Source: SAR92 clade bacterium
GTDB lineage: Bacteria; Pseudomonadota; Gammaproteobacteria; Pseudomonadales; Porticoccaceae
Assembly: GCA_018607545.1 (NCBI GenBank)
Contig: JABBBF010000113.1
Span: forward strand, 1 to 6,609
DNA length: 6,609 nucleotides
Reading direction: 5' to 3'
Below the pieces are notes generated by a model. That model made no database searches, had not been told where the DNA came from, and was given only the letters and a program-made list of their open reading frames with translations. Positions 6,126-6,609 of this stretch are shown here, in pieces (position 1 is the stretch's first letter; every line of letters starts with the position of its first letter). The position numbers were made by a program, and so were the translations under genes.

Positions 6126-6609
6126 ATGCAATTCCCTGAGGATTTTTTCTACTGGCGAATCATCTGTTCCGTAAGATCGAGATTCGGTGCACTCACACAA
6201 TGTGACATGCCCGATGGTCGAACGCAGGGAGGGAGAAGAACGCCACAGTTTTTACTCAATCTTGTTTTGATAGTGATATTTGCGGTAACGCCTTTATCGA
6301 CGCAAGCGCAGGGAAGCTCAAGCCATGCTAATGGCGGTAGCTATGATTTTAATATCCCCAGGCAGCCTGTCGAACAGGCATTAGATGCTCTAGCAAAACA
6401 AACCGGCCTTCTACTTTTATTCCCCTATGACCAGGTTCAATCAATAGAAACACAGCCCTTAACCGGTAGTTATTCTATTGATAAAGCTCTGGGCTTTATG
6501 CTCAAAGATACTGGGCTATCAGGCGATCTTACCGATGGTGGAGTCATTGTGATTTCACATAATGGACTTAATGGTAAGGGGAAGAGTATGAATACTAATA
6601 AACGGAAAA
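6126..6609 (+). CDS. Exported STN-domain protein, probable N-terminus of a TonB-dependent receptor (3'-truncated)
   Basis: The frame is open from ATG 6126 to the window end (161 codons seen). A long basic n-region (1-41) precedes a hydrophobic stretch FLLNLVLIVIFAV (42-54) and a likely signal peptidase site after STQA (58-61). Residues 73 to about 145 form a secretin/TonB short N-terminal (STN) domain: YDFNIPRQPVEQALDALAKQ, then LTGSYSIDKAL and GGVIVIS. In transducing receptors this periplasmic domain contacts the FecR C-terminus to report ligand binding. Position directly after the sigma/FecR pair fits that role. AGAGGGG (6109-6115) lies 10 nt before ATG 6126; ATG 6207 would give a signal peptide of more usual length but has no ribosome site. 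The TonB box, plug and barrel are not in the window, so a stand-alone STN protein is possible. Confidence 0.8.
   Translation, partial: MQFPEDFFYWRIICSVRSRFGALTQCDMPDGRTQGGRRTPQFLLNLVLIVIFAVTPLSTQAQGSSSHANGGSYDFNIPRQPVEQALDALAKQTGLLLLFPYDQVQSIETQPLTGSYSIDKALGFMLKDTGLSGDLTDGGVIVISHNGLNGKGKSMNTNKRK
6576..6590 (+). promoter_or_regulatory. Strong internal ribosome-binding site with in-frame ATG after the STN domain
   Basis: AAGGGGAAGAG (6576-6586) is purine-rich and precedes ATG 6588 in the same frame as the STN protein. The codons that follow give MNTNKRK, which looks like a normal signal-peptide n-region. It could allow a shorter receptor without the STN domain, or the true receptor start. The window ends 21 bases later, so the hydrophobic core that would decide this is not visible. 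Confidence 0.35.

Noticed and set aside
6228..6266. Twin-arginine (Tat) signal in the STN protein
   Set aside because: The Arg-Arg pair is followed by TPQFLLN, which lacks the canonical S-R-R-x-F-L-K order; a Sec signal is the simpler reading.

Overview
The window reads as chromosomal DNA of a gammaproteobacterium, probably a marine or environmental Cellvibrionales/Alteromonadales-type organism. The reasons are an SDR 3-hydroxybutyrate dehydrogenase, a FecI/FecR/STN-receptor cell-surface signalling locus of the type abundant in those groups, and moderate G+C. The taxonomic guess is an inference from gene style, not from a marker gene. All genes supported here lie on the + strand.

Layout. (1) 1-422: the C-terminal half of a D-3-hydroxybutyrate dehydrogenase (bdhA), cut by the window edge. 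(2) 423-657: an AT-rich gap with a candidate sigma70 promoter (550-579), followed by three direct copies of TTGTTCAT spaced 20 and 21 bp. (3) 658-4071: a two-gene operon, an AAA+ ATPase and a large subtilisin-like (S8) serine protease 15 bp apart. This is the IetAS arrangement, known as a toxin-antitoxin/plasmid-stability module of the Agrobacterium Ti plasmid and as an anti-phage module. (4) 4072-4274: an AT-rich then GC-rich gap with a candidate promoter and an 8-bp inverted repeat. (5) 4275-5974: an ECF sigma factor of the FecI type, overlapping by 4 bp (ATGA) a FecR-type transmembrane anti-sigma/signal transducer. (6) 5975-6125: a gap with a 7-bp GC-rich hairpin. (7) 6126-end: the start of an exported STN-domain protein, most likely the N-terminal signalling extension of the TonB-dependent receptor that works with the sigma/FecR pair; it runs off the window.

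How it works together. Genes 5-7 form a classic cell-surface signalling cascade: ligand bound by the outer-membrane receptor is sensed through its periplasmic STN domain by FecR, which controls the ECF sigma factor. The ietAS pair looks like an accessory cassette set between a metabolic gene and this operon. The ATPase is expected to hold the cytoplasmic protease in check, with release on infection or loss of the module.

Novelty. The gene content belongs to described families. The least explained signal is the helically phased TTGTTCAT triplet in the ietA leader, which can be paired with a helix-turn-helix-like segment at the extreme C-terminus of IetA. This suggests, by inference only, autoregulation of the module by its own ATPase.
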